Below, in pieces: positions 55,704-64,000 of a DNA stretch of 64,000 nucleotides. Position 1 is the stretch's first letter, and each line of letters opens with the position of its first letter. The stretch is from JAKZVK01 sp965237575 (lineage in GTDB: Bacteria > Acidobacteriota > Terriglobia > Bryobacterales > UBA6623), in the NCBI GenBank assembly GCA_965237575.1, contig CBDEGI010000003.1, forward strand, positions 682,001 to 746,000. Reading direction: 5' to 3'. The notes below the pieces were generated by a model. The model saw only the letters and a program-made list of their open reading frames with translations. It did no database searches and was not told the DNA's origin. The translations under genes were made by a program, and so were the position numbers.

Positions 55704-57044
55704 CTAGACGCGATTGAAGATCGAACCGCTGAGCGTGCTGGTGCTGTCAGCGAACGATTCCTGCCCGATGCCCAGAGATCGCAGGATGCTGAGATACATG
55801 TTCGACATCCGCGTCTCGCCGTTTCGCCAGTAGGTCCCATGTTCGAGGCCCATGGTGCCTCCGCCGGCGATCAGAGTTGGCAGGTTGCGGGAGTGGTGCG
55901 TCGTGCTCGCGCCGCTTCCGAACAGCACGATGGTGTTGTCGAGCACGCTGCCGTTGCGGTCCTGATAGCCAGATAGCCTCTCGAAGAAGTGCGCCAACTG
56001 CTGACTCAAGAACAGGTCGTACTTGGCAAACTGCAACTGCCCGTCCTTTTCGGTCGCATGCGAGAGGTTGTGATGCGTCTTCGAGAGTCCCAGCTTGAGC
56101 GGGAACGTATCGCTGATGCCCATGCCGTCTTCGCGGTTGAGCATAAACGCGACCGAGCGAGTGATGTCCGCATCGAAGGCCAACGCGATCAGGTCGAACA
56201 TCGTGCGGTAGTACTCAGCAGGCTCGCCCTCGGATGTTGCGTCGAGGTTTAAATGCGAGTAGTCCTGCTCTTTCAGCGGGATGTCGATCCAACGCTCGGA
56301 TGCGATCAACCGCGACTCGACTTCATTCAAAGAGGTCAGGTACTGATCCATCCGTTCACGGTCGGACTTGCCGAGCTGCTGATCGAGAGAATGCGCACTC
56401 GCGGCCACGGCGTCCACCAGCTTGATGCGCCGTTGCAGCTTGTCGCGTTGCGACTCGAGCGACGCACGGTCGCCGCGAAACAAGCGATTGAACACCCGGC
56501 GCGGGTTGTTTTCCGCCGGAATCGGCCTGCCCTCGAGGCTATAGGAGATCGTACCCGTCCGAGAGAGAAAGCCCGTGCCGGCATCGATTGACAGCACCAA
56601 CGACGGCTGCCGGCAGTACTGCTTGGTGTGCTGCGCCACGACCTGGTCGAGTCCGACGGAGTTGTAGACCGTTCGCGTCGGATTGTACAGAGGGGCGCCG
56701 GTGAGCCACATGTCCGAGCACGTATGGGGGTCGGCCTTGGGACCGCTCGGGTGGTAGAGTCCGCCCATAAAGCTGAGCTGTTTGCGGAAGGGGCTGAGCG
56801 GCTCGGTCGACTGGCCGAAGACGAACTCGCCGTCGCTCTCGGCGGTGGGGAACCAGCTCCACTCGTCTATGCGGTTCTCCGATCTCGGCAGCGACATGCC
56901 GTTCGCGGTGTACAGCGCGCAGAACCGGCGCGGAGCCTGCTCGGTCACTTCGGCGCCCATGGCGTCGAGAACTGGCAAGGCCAGCGCGACTCCTCCCATA
57001 CCCTGGAGGAAAGCGCGGCGGTCGATCTTTAGTGGAGTGCTCAT
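55704..57044 (-). CDS. Tat-exported DUF1552 protein
   Basis: 446 residues with a twin-arginine leader (KIDRRAFLQGMGGVALALPVLDAMGAE). FCALYTANGMSLP, SFMGGLYHPSGPKADPHTCSDMWLTGA, the long helix region with DQLQ-like LDQQLGKSDRERMDQYL, and VLFGSGASTTHHSRNLPTLIAGGG are typical of DUF1552 secreted proteins. They are found with DUF1592-type cytochrome-like proteins in Planctomycetes and Acidobacteriota. It is downstream of such a partner (57077) by 32 bp in one operon. The pair probably forms an extracytoplasmic complex of unknown, possibly sulfatase- or polysaccharide-linked, function. Confidence 0.85.
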   Translation of the reverse strand: MSTPLKIDRRAFLQGMGGVALALPVLDAMGAEVTEQAPRRFCALYTANGMSLPRSENRIDEWSWFPTAESDGEFVFGQSTEPLSPFRKQLSFMGGLYHPSGPKADPHTCSDMWLTGAPLYNPTRTVYNSVGLDQVVAQHTKQYCRQPSLVLSIDAGTGFLSRTGTISYSLEGRPIPAENNPRRVFNRLFRGDRASLESQRDKLQRRIKLVDAVAASAHSLDQQLGKSDRERMDQYLTSLNEVESRLIASERWIDIPLKEQDYSHLNLDATSEGEPAEYYRTMFDLIALAFDADITRSVAFMLNREDGMGISDTFPLKLGLSKTHHNLSHATEKDGQLQFAKYDLFLSQQLAHFFERLSGYQDRNGSVLDNTIVLFGSGASTTHHSRNLPTLIAGGGTMGLEHGTYWRNGETRMSNMYLSILRSLGIGQESFADSTSTLSGSIFNRV

Positions 57045-57076
57045 CGGTGTCTGCTTTCTGCTACTTCTCGTTTCTG

Positions 57077-60000
57077 CTACTTCTCAAGAAACAGTTTACT
57101 ATTGACGACGTAGCGGATCATGTCCTGCATTGGGTAGCCGCGGTCCCTCAACCTCTGTCCGTCTTCTTTCAAATGGTTCAGTTCATTGTACGTGAGGCTG
57201 CGGCCGTTCGCATACGTTACGAGATGCTTGAGAACGCTGAAGGCCACCTGATCGATGCGATCTTGAGCGAGATAACGCTTCAGATCGTTGATGCCTGACA
57301 CCTCCGTGCTGTCGGGCAAGGTGGATCGCGCGTCCGCGGGTTGCGGCTTCAGGCGGCCGCCGGCGTCGAACTCCTCGAGCGCGACTCCCCACGGGTCGAT
57401 TTTCGTGTGACACTCCATGCAGCCCGGCTTGTTGCGGTGCTGCTCGAGCCGCTTGCGAAGCGACAGCCCTTGTGTATCCGCCTCTAGGTCCGGCACGTTC
57501 GGTGGAGGATCATCGGGCGGCTCGGCGATGATCTTCCGCGCCAGCCACGCCCCGCGCTTCACGGGGTTCGATTCCCGGCCGTCGGACAGCCCCGCCATGA
57601 TTGCCGCCTGCGTGAGTACGCCGCCGAGCTCAGGTCGGCCGTGCTTGATGGGTGCAAACTCGAAACCGCTCTCGGTCTTGCCCCCCAAGTCATAGTAGCC
57701 GGCGACGACTTCATTCGCGACGACGAAATCGGACTCAATGAGATTCCGTACGGGAAGGTTGTTCCGGATCAAGTACTGGACCAACTCGGTCGGCTCCCGA
57801 CGCAACTGGGCGCGAGCGTCGCGCGTGAGCTTCGGAAACTTCTCGCGGTCCGGTTCGAGCACATCGAACTTGTCGAGATTCAGCCATTGGGATGTGAATT
57901 CCCCAACGAACTGGGAGAAACGTGGATTCTCGACCATGCGCGCCACTTCCGCGTCCAACTGCTTCCGGAGCGCGCCGCTGTCGGCCAGCGTCAACGTTGT
58001 ATGATCCGGCGGCTCGTTCCACAGGAAGTAGGAGAGCTTCGAAGCCAGCTCCCGGTCGTCGATGGGCTCGGAGTCGGGCGTGCTGCTGGCCTCGACCAGG
58101 AACAAGAACTGCGGCGACGTCAACACGACGAGCAGAGCGTCCCTCGCACTCCCCTGAAAACCGCCTCCCGCGTCGAGTGATTGCTGGAACACCGCCATGA
58201 GGGCGGACTCTTCCCCCTCAGTGATGGGACGGCGGTAGGCGCGGGTGGCAAACCCGCGGATGATCTCTCGCGCATACGCCGGCGAATCGTATTTGCGATC
58301 GGAGTCGACGAAGATGCTCTGATGGGACGACGGTGGCCAGTCGTCGTAGAACGGTCCTTCGAATTCCACCGACCGGACCAGCAACCGCGGCATGTCGCGA
58401 CCGTCGGTGTACTCGCTGCGGACGGCGATTTCACGAATGCCCGCCAAATAGTTGACATTGTCCTTTTCGACATCCGGGCTGGGGTAATCGCTGATCGCCC
58501 CTTCAAACACAAAGTGCGTGAGCTTGTGGCTCGCCACGGTTTGCGGCGCCTCGACAGGAGCGAACGTGCTGCCGCAATCGCGACGAAGCCCCAAGTGCAC
58601 GCCTAGCCGTGGCAAACGCTTCTCGAACGCGAGAAAACGTCGTGACACTTCCTGGTCGGCGGCGAGCGCAGTAAGCACGACCCGGTCCAATTCCTTCACG
58701 CCGGTGTGCTGCGCGTCGACTTCCAGCGTGCCGGCCTCGAGCCTCACTGCCAGAAATGCGGGCTGTTCTAACGCGCCTGAGAACTGCCGGCCGCCAAGGG
58801 TCAGCGTCACCTCTTGCGGCTTTTCGGGAGGCGGCTGCGCAAACTGCCGTCCAGGTTCCACCAACGCTTGAAGCTCGGCTTCATTGAGGGCCCGGGAGTA
58901 GAGCCGCACTTCATCGAGTTCGCCCTTGAACTGCTGGCCCTCGGGTACGCTTCCCAGGTGGAGATCGATCTCCGGATTGTCCAGGTTCGCTGGGCCAATC
59001 TCATCTTTCGCGACGGGGTAGCCGTTGACGTAGAGCCGCGATTCGCCGTTCCGTCTTACGATCACCGCAACATGCTGCCAAGTGTCGGCACGAATAACTC
59101 CCTGCGGGGAAACCACCGCCCCATTCGAATCGTCGTCCGGTCCGGCCGTCTCGAAATGAAAGGCCCCTTTGTTGCCGGTCGTTTCCAGATACCAGCCGTG
59201 CGTCGCTTGATGCGCTCCGAGAGCAATGATGCCCGCTGTTTTCAACTCCGTCGGGTGGATCCAAGCCGCCACGGTGAAGTCGCCACCACCGACATTCATG
59301 GTGTCGTCCCGCGGGATCGTCAACGATCCGTAACCACCATCGAGCGACACGGCCTTGCCGAAGGGCGAGTCGACAAGCTGCACGTCTCCCTCCAGTTGGC
59401 CTGTCGTATCGCTATCGAAAGGCCATGACCCGGCCAGCCCGTCGCCGAGCCGCGATGAGTCCGCCACCGGCGGCTCGCTGCGTGCTGCCTCGTGGATGTC
59501 GACTTGGTAGATGGCGGCCTTTTGAATCGCGACGGACTGCCGCGAGGCTGGATCGCGGCTCACGACGGCATCAACACCATCGGCCCCCTGAGCGGGATCG
59601 CCCGGATCGAGCAGCAGGCCGTCGTTGTACTTCGCCGCCGTGACGGTAACCCGAAACCGCCCATGGTCGGGCAGTTCGCGAAGCGAGATCTTGAAGTTCG
59701 CCTTGGGCCCGTAGGTGCCATCGCTTTCGAAAATCTCATCGCTGGGAACGGACGGCCGCAGCAACAGACCCTCCGGGACCGTGCTATATGGAAGTCCCTT
59801 GGGATAGCCGCGGTTGCCGCGCATGCCGGCGAAGACCGCGTGATAGATACTGTCAAAGTCTCTCCAACCGCGGACCGTAGCGTTCCCCTTGTAGCCTTCG
59901 ATGAACCGATACTTGGTCCGCATTCGGAACGGCTCGAAGGAGAATGCTTTGTTGGGTGTGAGTTGCTTCACCAGGTAGTCTTGGTTTTCCAGCAGGAGGC

Positions 60001-60730
60001 TACCCGCTCCGAGAATGAGATCGCCAGGGAGCGGTTCGGGATTGATCGACGCTCCCAGATCGACACGGAAGTTCTGGATCGAAGGCTTCGAGTCGGGATT
60101 GACGATGGATCGATCGAGCGCCTCTTCGGCGATCTCAAAGTAGGCTTCCATCAGCAATGGAGACAGTTGCAGCGTCTCCGCGTTATTGACGAATCCGTCT
60201 TTCGAGACGGCGTCTGGGGGAAGAGCGTCCGTCAGGTCGTCGTCCAGCAGCAACAACTCGCGCAGGGTGTTGCGATACTGCGAGACCGTCAGGCGCCGTA
60301 CGATGCCGTTCTTCGGCGTCGGACGCGAGTGAGCAACCTCAAGAGCTTGCGTGATCCACTCGACCATCCGCCGGCGCTCGGCGCTCGCCGGTTGTGGCGC
60401 GTCCTTCGGTGGCATGGTCGCATCTTCAATCTTCTTCCGGACCACTTCCCACAATCGAAGCTGCCGATCATCGAGTGCTGCGTTCAGGTGGTCGACCCGG
60501 ACGCCCGAAGTCCGAGTGTCATCGTTGTGGCATGGGACACAGTTCTGGTTCAAGAACGGCTTCACGTGCTGCTGGAATGAGGCTTCGAGTGCCGATGTTT
60601 CAAGCGTCGTTGCAGCGCCATCCGCCGCCTGCGCGTGCGTGGAACGCGCCGTCCACGCTACCCCTAACAGCAAAAGCACAACGAGAGTACCCGCGGCTTG
60701 CACTCGAAGCCAATAAGTCCTTGAAGTCAT
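57077..60730 (-). CDS. DUF1592/DUF1588/DUF1585-type protein with haem motifs and LamG domain
   Basis: 1217 residues from ATG 60730; the signal-anchor is WLRVQAAGTLVVLLLLGVAW. Near the N-terminus a haem c motif CVPCH lies in FLNQNCVPCHNDD, and near the end CMECH in KPGCMECHTKIDPWG. Between are the DUF1587-like block (VRRLTVSQYRNTLRELL), a LamG concanavalin-like domain (GSWPFDSDTTGQLEGD ... GELDEVRLYSRALNEAE), then the DUF1595/1592/1588/1585 series (FATRAYRRPITEGEESALM, ELASKLSYFLWNEPPD, GVLTQAAIMAGLSDGRESNPVKRG, FSVLKHLVTYANGR). A laminin-like sugar-binding insert suggests polysaccharide contact. Co-transcribed with the DUF1552 gene. Confidence 0.85.
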   Translation of the reverse strand: MTSRTYWLRVQAAGTLVVLLLLGVAWTARSTHAQAADGAATTLETSALEASFQQHVKPFLNQNCVPCHNDDTRTSGVRVDHLNAALDDRQLRLWEVVRKKIEDATMPPKDAPQPASAERRRMVEWITQALEVAHSRPTPKNGIVRRLTVSQYRNTLRELLLLDDDLTDALPPDAVSKDGFVNNAETLQLSPLLMEAYFEIAEEALDRSIVNPDSKPSIQNFRVDLGASINPEPLPGDLILGAGSLLLENQDYLVKQLTPNKAFSFEPFRMRTKYRFIEGYKGNATVRGWRDFDSIYHAVFAGMRGNRGYPKGLPYSTVPEGLLLRPSVPSDEIFESDGTYGPKANFKISLRELPDHGRFRVTVTAAKYNDGLLLDPGDPAQGADGVDAVVSRDPASRQSVAIQKAAIYQVDIHEAARSEPPVADSSRLGDGLAGSWPFDSDTTGQLEGDVQLVDSPFGKAVSLDGGYGSLTIPRDDTMNVGGGDFTVAAWIHPTELKTAGIIALGAHQATHGWYLETTGNKGAFHFETAGPDDDSNGAVVSPQGVIRADTWQHVAVIVRRNGESRLYVNGYPVAKDEIGPANLDNPEIDLHLGSVPEGQQFKGELDEVRLYSRALNEAELQALVEPGRQFAQPPPEKPQEVTLTLGGRQFSGALEQPAFLAVRLEAGTLEVDAQHTGVKELDRVVLTALAADQEVSRRFLAFEKRLPRLGVHLGLRRDCGSTFAPVEAPQTVASHKLTHFVFEGAISDYPSPDVEKDNVNYLAGIREIAVRSEYTDGRDMPRLLVRSVEFEGPFYDDWPPSSHQSIFVDSDRKYDSPAYAREIIRGFATRAYRRPITEGEESALMAVFQQSLDAGGGFQGSARDALLVVLTSPQFLFLVEASSTPDSEPIDDRELASKLSYFLWNEPPDHTTLTLADSGALRKQLDAEVARMVENPRFSQFVGEFTSQWLNLDKFDVLEPDREKFPKLTRDARAQLRREPTELVQYLIRNNLPVRNLIESDFVVANEVVAGYYDLGGKTESGFEFAPIKHGRPELGGVLTQAAIMAGLSDGRESNPVKRGAWLARKIIAEPPDDPPPNVPDLEADTQGLSLRKRLEQHRNKPGCMECHTKIDPWGVALEEFDAGGRLKPQPADARSTLPDSTEVSGINDLKRYLAQDRIDQVAFSVLKHLVTYANGRSLTYNELNHLKEDGQRLRDRGYPMQDMIRYVVNSKLFLEK

Positions 60731-61287
60731 ATCGTGGTGCGCGCGAGGATCCTGCTCACTAGGTATCGTCCTGTTCGGCTGGATCAACAAAGGTTATGTT
60801 AACCCGAAACTTGCGTGCCTGCGATCCCGGCACGTATGACGTGGGCGAACTGGGACCTCCCTGCGTGTTGTTGAGACGATTCGCCGACTCCTGATGTGAA
60901 ATCGCCCCTCGTCAATCAACACGCGCGACGGCTCGATCATGGCCGCTGGGTCCTGAGTAACGGGAAGGGTTTACCGATGTGTCAACGGTCCGGATTGTCG
61001 GGATCTCGGAGATGCGAGCCTCGCTCGCCCTTGTTCCTGGATGACAGCTCACTCAGGAACAAACCTCTCTACTGCTGTGCTGCATAGCGAAACTGGCCCC
61101 ATTACCAACCATTACCAACCGTTGATCGGCACCCTGGTTTGCGGTAGGCTAGGGGCGTGGCGGGCCTCGGCCGCGAGTCCGCCGTATAGCCGACGTGGGT
61201 AGCCTCCCATCCCGCGCGGCGAGCACACACACAGCGCTGCGGCTTGTGTTCGACGCAGCCTTCGGCTAGGCTCAAACCTTCGGCTTC
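60731..61287. other. intergenic region between divergent genes
   Basis: About 550 bp separating the DUF1592-type gene (minus) and the radical SAM gene (plus); it must hold both promoters. CATTACCAAC occurs twice in a row near 61101. No gene is convincing. Confidence 0.4.
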
Positions 61288-62316
61288 ATGAAGAAATTCC
61301 GCCGCAAAGCGTTATCGGTTCACCGCAGGCTGCGGGAGTTGCGAATGATCCTTCGCGGCCTCAGCGACACCGAGCACCCGGTCCTCGTTCATCTCATCCC
61401 GATCCGGCGCTGCAACCTCGCTTGCACCTATTGCAACGAGTTCGACGACTACTCTGCTCCGGTGCCCCTCGAAGACCTCTCGCGCCGCGTGGACGCCCTG
61501 GCCGGCCTGGGCACCAGCATCATTACGATCAGCGGCGGCGAGCCTCTGCTCCACCCCGACCTCGATGATCTGATCCACCGCATGCGACACCACGGGATCA
61601 TCGCCAGCCTGATCACGAACGGCTACCTGCTGACCGCGGACCGCATCGAAGCGTTGAACCGCGCCGGTCTCGAGTACCTTCAGATCAGCATCGACAACAT
61701 CCAGCCGGACGACACCTCCAAGAAGAGCCTCAAGGTGCTCGACAAGAAGCTCGAACTGTTAGCCGAGCATGCCGAGTTCGAGGTCAACATCAACTCCGTC
61801 ATCGGAGGTGGCATCGCGGATCCCGACGACGCCTATCGCATCGCCCGGCGCGCGCGTTCCCTCGGCTTCACCAGTACGGTGGGCGTTATCCACGACTCGC
61901 ACGGCCAGCTCAAGCCGCTGAGCGACCGCGAGCAGATGAACTATCGCAACATCAAGGCGCTGGGCCGGCGCTCCTACAGCCGTCTGGCCGGCTTCCAGGA
62001 CAACATCGTCCTCGGCAAGCCCAACGACTGGCGTTGCCGCGCCGGCGCACGCTATCTCTATGTCTGCGAGGACGGCTTGGTGCACTACTGCTCGCAGCAG
62101 CGCGGGGCCCCGGGCATCCCCGTTGAGGAGTACACGGTCAAGCACATTCGCCAGGCCTACATGAGTCGTAAAGATTGCGCTCCGCTCTGCACGATCTCCT
62201 GCGTGCACAAGGTCGCTACGGTCGACTCGTGGCGTGACCCTCAGACCATCAAGTCGCCCGTGAAGGCCCCCTCGATGGAGCCCGAGCCGTTGGTGCAGCT
62301 TCAGATCGCTGAGTAA
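61288..62316 (+). CDS. radical SAM protein with SPASM-like C-terminus
   Basis: 342 residues. The cluster-binding C-x3-C-x2-C is in RRCNLACTYCNEF; SGGEPLLHPD and ITNGYLL follow as in the AdoMet radical barrel. Toward the end extra cysteines (WRCRAGARYLYVCEDGLVHYC and CAPLCTISC) could bind a second cluster, as in SPASM/twitch enzymes. Such proteins modify peptides, lipids or sugars; HpnH-like and peptide-maturation members share this size. No precursor peptide gene is evident beside it. A GC-rich stem follows the stop (62328-62356). Confidence 0.85.
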   Translation: MKKFRRKALSVHRRLRELRMILRGLSDTEHPVLVHLIPIRRCNLACTYCNEFDDYSAPVPLEDLSRRVDALAGLGTSIITISGGEPLLHPDLDDLIHRMRHHGIIASLITNGYLLTADRIEALNRAGLEYLQISIDNIQPDDTSKKSLKVLDKKLELLAEHAEFEVNINSVIGGGIADPDDAYRIARRARSLGFTSTVGVIHDSHGQLKPLSDREQMNYRNIKALGRRSYSRLAGFQDNIVLGKPNDWRCRAGARYLYVCEDGLVHYCSQQRGAPGIPVEEYTVKHIRQAYMSRKDCAPLCTISCVHKVATVDSWRDPQTIKSPVKAPSMEPEPLVQLQIAE

Positions 62317-62705
62317 CCCCCAAAATCGGCCCTTCGTTTCCGCTCGCGGAGGGGCCTTGAGCGCTCAATCAGGCTCTTTCGCGATCAGGCGAATCCCTTA
62401 CCCGTTCGGGTTCACCCCTTAGCTGTAAACGTGTGTGACAGGCCGGTTTTTCTGCGTTGTCAGCCGTTAGGCCGGTTTGTTGCACCGGGCTACGCTTGCT
62501 TTCGCCTTAGTACGGGAGTCCTAGCCGCCGCACGAGACGTACCAGCTTCGCCTACGTATATTCCTATCCTCAAAAAGGTACTCCCGGTCCATTGGCAGAT
62601 CCTGCAAGTTGCCGCATCATGAACCACAGGAACACGGCTCACTTCCGGAATCTGTTCCCGCAGCCAATTGTTCGATTCGAACCAAAATCATCAGAGGAGA
62701 AAAGC
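62317..62705. other. intergenic region before the pilin gene
   Basis: About 390 bp without a supported gene. AGGCCGGTTT occurs twice (62441 and 62470). I looked for c-di-GMP riboswitch hallmarks because pilin genes can carry them, and found none. Confidence 0.35.
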
Positions 62706-62894
62706 ATGAACAAACTGTACAGTTTTATCGTAAGGCTCTCGCAAGACGAGCGAGCGCAGGATATGGTTGAGTACTCGTTGCTGGCCGGCTTCATCGCGGT
62801 TGCCGCGGGCGCGGTTCTTCCCGGCATTTCCACCAGCATCAGCCAGATCTTCAGCAAGATGGCCAGCGTCACCAACGCAGCGGCCACCAAGTAA
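62706..62894 (+). CDS. Flp/Fap pilin subunit
   Basis: 62 residues from ATG 62706 behind AGGAG. A short basic N-terminus (MNKLYSFIVRLSQDERAQ) is followed by DMVEYSLLAGFIAVAAGAVLPGIS, the Flp pilin helix with the characteristic E-Y pair. Processing by a prepilin peptidase is expected just before QDMVEY. Flp pili (Tad system) mediate surface adhesion and kin contact. No tad assembly genes are in the window, so the machinery must lie elsewhere. A strong terminator follows. Confidence 0.85.
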   Translation: MNKLYSFIVRLSQDERAQDMVEYSLLAGFIAVAAGAVLPGISTSISQIFSKMASVTNAAATK

Positions 62895-62921
62895 CTCGAG
62901 TCCCATAGTGTCCTTCGAGCG

Positions 62922-62968
62922 GAGCCGGAGTACAGCCCTCGTGGTTGTGCTCCGGCTCTTTGGGTTTT
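62922..62968 (+). terminator. intrinsic terminator of the pilin gene
   Basis: GAGCCGGAGTACA (62922-62934) pairs with TGTGCTCCGGCTC (62946-62958), 13 bp with one G-U pair, followed by TTTGGGTTTT. It lies 28 bp after the pilin stop and could also serve the minus-strand kinase gene's end. Confidence 0.85.
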
Positions 62969-62984
62969 AGCCGGCTTTGTGGGA

Positions 62985-64000
62985 CTACCGTGTCGGCTGG
63001 GCGCCGGCGAGAACGTCAGCCCCCTCGGGGTCCTCCTGTCGCGAGGCGCTCGGTTCAAGCCAGCGCGCCAGCGCCGCCGCGAGGGCTTTCGGGGCAATCG
63101 GCTTGGTCAGGTAGTCGTCCATTCCCGCGGCCAGACACTGTTTCCGGTCTTCCGGCATGGCGTTTGCCGTGAGCGCGATGACCGGCGTACGGCGGCTGCC
63201 CCCTTCGCGGTGGCGAATCTCGGCGGTCGCCTGCAGGCCGTCCATTTCCGGCATTTGGCAGTCCATGAGGATCACGTCGAAGCCGCCTTGCTGTTGCGCC
63301 TCCACCGCCTCGAGGCCGTTAGTCACCGCTTCGGCGGCATAGCCGAGCTTATCAAGGAGCTTGACGGCCACCCGGCGGTTCACGACGTTATCGTCGGCCA
63401 CCAGGACCCGAAACCTGTCGCCGTTGGCCCGCCGCAGACTCCGGGCAGGCCAAGCGGCGGGAATCGCCTTCGCCTCGCCGAAGCTGACGTCCAGCGCCAG
63501 CTTCAATCGTTCGAGAAGCTGTGAGCGCTTGACCGGCTTGGTGACGTAGGCGACCGCGGGCGACTCACCAAGCTTGCGGCCCAGGGGCCGTAGGATGATG
63601 ACGGGGCTCCCGCCAAGGCCGGCGTCATCCCGGATCTGGCAGGTGAGCTCCAACCCATCCACGCCGGGCATCTCCCAATCGGCGATCACAACGTCATAGG
63701 GCTGCTCCGTCCGCCCACGCATCTTCTCGATCGCCTCGGGAACCTCCGCCGCCGTGTCGGCCGTGAGCTTCCACGACCGCAGGTAATCCGCCAGCAACTC
63801 GCGGCAGGTGGCGTTGTCGTCCACCACGAGCGCTGTGCACCCCTGGATCTTCTTCGCTTTCGCCGGCGCCTCGGGCCGGCGGGACGGTTTTTCCAGCACC
63901 GCTGTGAACCAGAAAGTGGATCCCTCATGCGGCCGGCTGTCCACCCCGACCTCGCCTTGCATCAAGTTTGCAAGCTGTTTGCAGATCGCCAGGCCCAGCC
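62985..64000 (-). CDS. hybrid histidine kinase, C-terminal part with two receiver domains (runs off the window)
   Basis: The frame enters from beyond base 64000. The first residues seen (GLGLAICKQLANLMQG) are the end of the histidine-kinase ATPase domain, then GSTFWFTAVL. Two receiver domains follow. The first (ALVVDDNATCRELL, IADWEMPGVDG, TKPVKR) has Arg-Pro (IILRPLG) where receivers usually carry Thr/Ser after the fourth strand, so its signalling may be altered. The second (VLVADDNVVNRRVAVKLL, LMDCQMPEMDG, LTANA, YLTKPI) looks complete. The arrangement is that of BarA-like phosphorelay kinases without a final HPt domain. The sensor part is outside the window. Confidence 0.9.
   Translation of the reverse strand, partial: LGLAICKQLANLMQGEVGVDSRPHEGSTFWFTAVLEKPSRRPEAPAKAKKIQGCTALVVDDNATCRELLADYLRSWKLTADTAAEVPEAIEKMRGRTEQPYDVVIADWEMPGVDGLELTCQIRDDAGLGGSPVIILRPLGRKLGESPAVAYVTKPVKRSQLLERLKLALDVSFGEAKAIPAAWPARSLRRANGDRFRVLVADDNVVNRRVAVKLLDKLGYAAEAVTNGLEAVEAQQQGGFDVILMDCQMPEMDGLQATAEIRHREGGSRRTPVIALTANAMPEDRKQCLAAGMDDYLTKPIAPKALAAALARWLEPSASRQEDPEGADVLAGAQPTR

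Noticed and set aside
62317..62705. c-di-GMP riboswitch before the Flp pilin
   Set aside because: The conserved GCAAAGG/GACGCAAAG-like signatures are not present.

Overview
The window looks like a chromosomal stretch of a GC-rich Acidobacteriota genome, most likely Bryobacterales/Solibacter-like. Several lines point there: a secreted protein at 37186-40257 ending in the domain typical of Solibacter (TIGR03437 type), a DUF7948/SBBP-type fragment, the DUF1552 plus DUF1592-type secreted pair at 55704-60730, an IPT/TIG protein, and many Tat-type leaders. No rRNA or tRNA gene was found. This placement is inferred from family content, not from a marker gene.

The left part (1-28 kb) is accessory and damaged. 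It holds a small serine recombinase beside the tail of a second one, a sulfotransferase gene cut by an in-frame TGA, a truncated DUF7948 protein, a DUF2784-like membrane protein, a frameshifted amidohydrolase, a Tat-exported SelA-like PLP enzyme, a frameshifted CehA/McbA-type metallohydrolase, and a membrane-bound STAND-like NTPase with a scrambled repeat tail. Next come an orphan RHH regulator between two 207-bp direct repeats, a class IV aminotransferase, an Rrf2-cysK pair with a clear operator, and small HTH genes. A two-gene unit (21018-25891) then encodes a 1255-residue multidomain protein ending in a cysteine amidase/peptidase-like domain. A redoxin/EF-hand gene with a duplicated 5' end closes this part.

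From 28.6 to 64 kb most genes are intact. They include a LolA-like protein, an HGSNAT-like acyltransferase, an AIM24 protein, an M28 peptidase, an AbrB-PIN toxin-antitoxin pair, a lipoprotein amidohydrolase, an RRM protein, a peroxiredoxin, a secreted HEAGH metallopeptidase and aspartate kinase. There follow a membrane protein fused to a GH113-like domain, a CYTH protein, a polyprenyl diphosphate synthase, TatD, a second SelA-like enzyme, a nuclease-like orphan, larC-metG, the DUF1592/DUF1552 pair, a radical SAM enzyme, an Flp pilin and the 3' part of a hybrid histidine kinase.

The most unusual layer is non-coding. Eight copies of a roughly 100-bp leader share fixed landmarks (TCACAGA, an ACTTA block, then TAYACT-like), and four of them precede members of one small HTH gene family. 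There are also two copies of a 170-180 bp palindromic MITE-like element with a 31-bp terminal inverted repeat, a 273-bp element with 23-bp ends, a perfect 71-bp inverted repeat 23 kb apart, and tandem arrays on both sides of the nuclease-like gene. Together they suggest small non-autonomous elements and gene cassettes spreading through this part of the chromosome.
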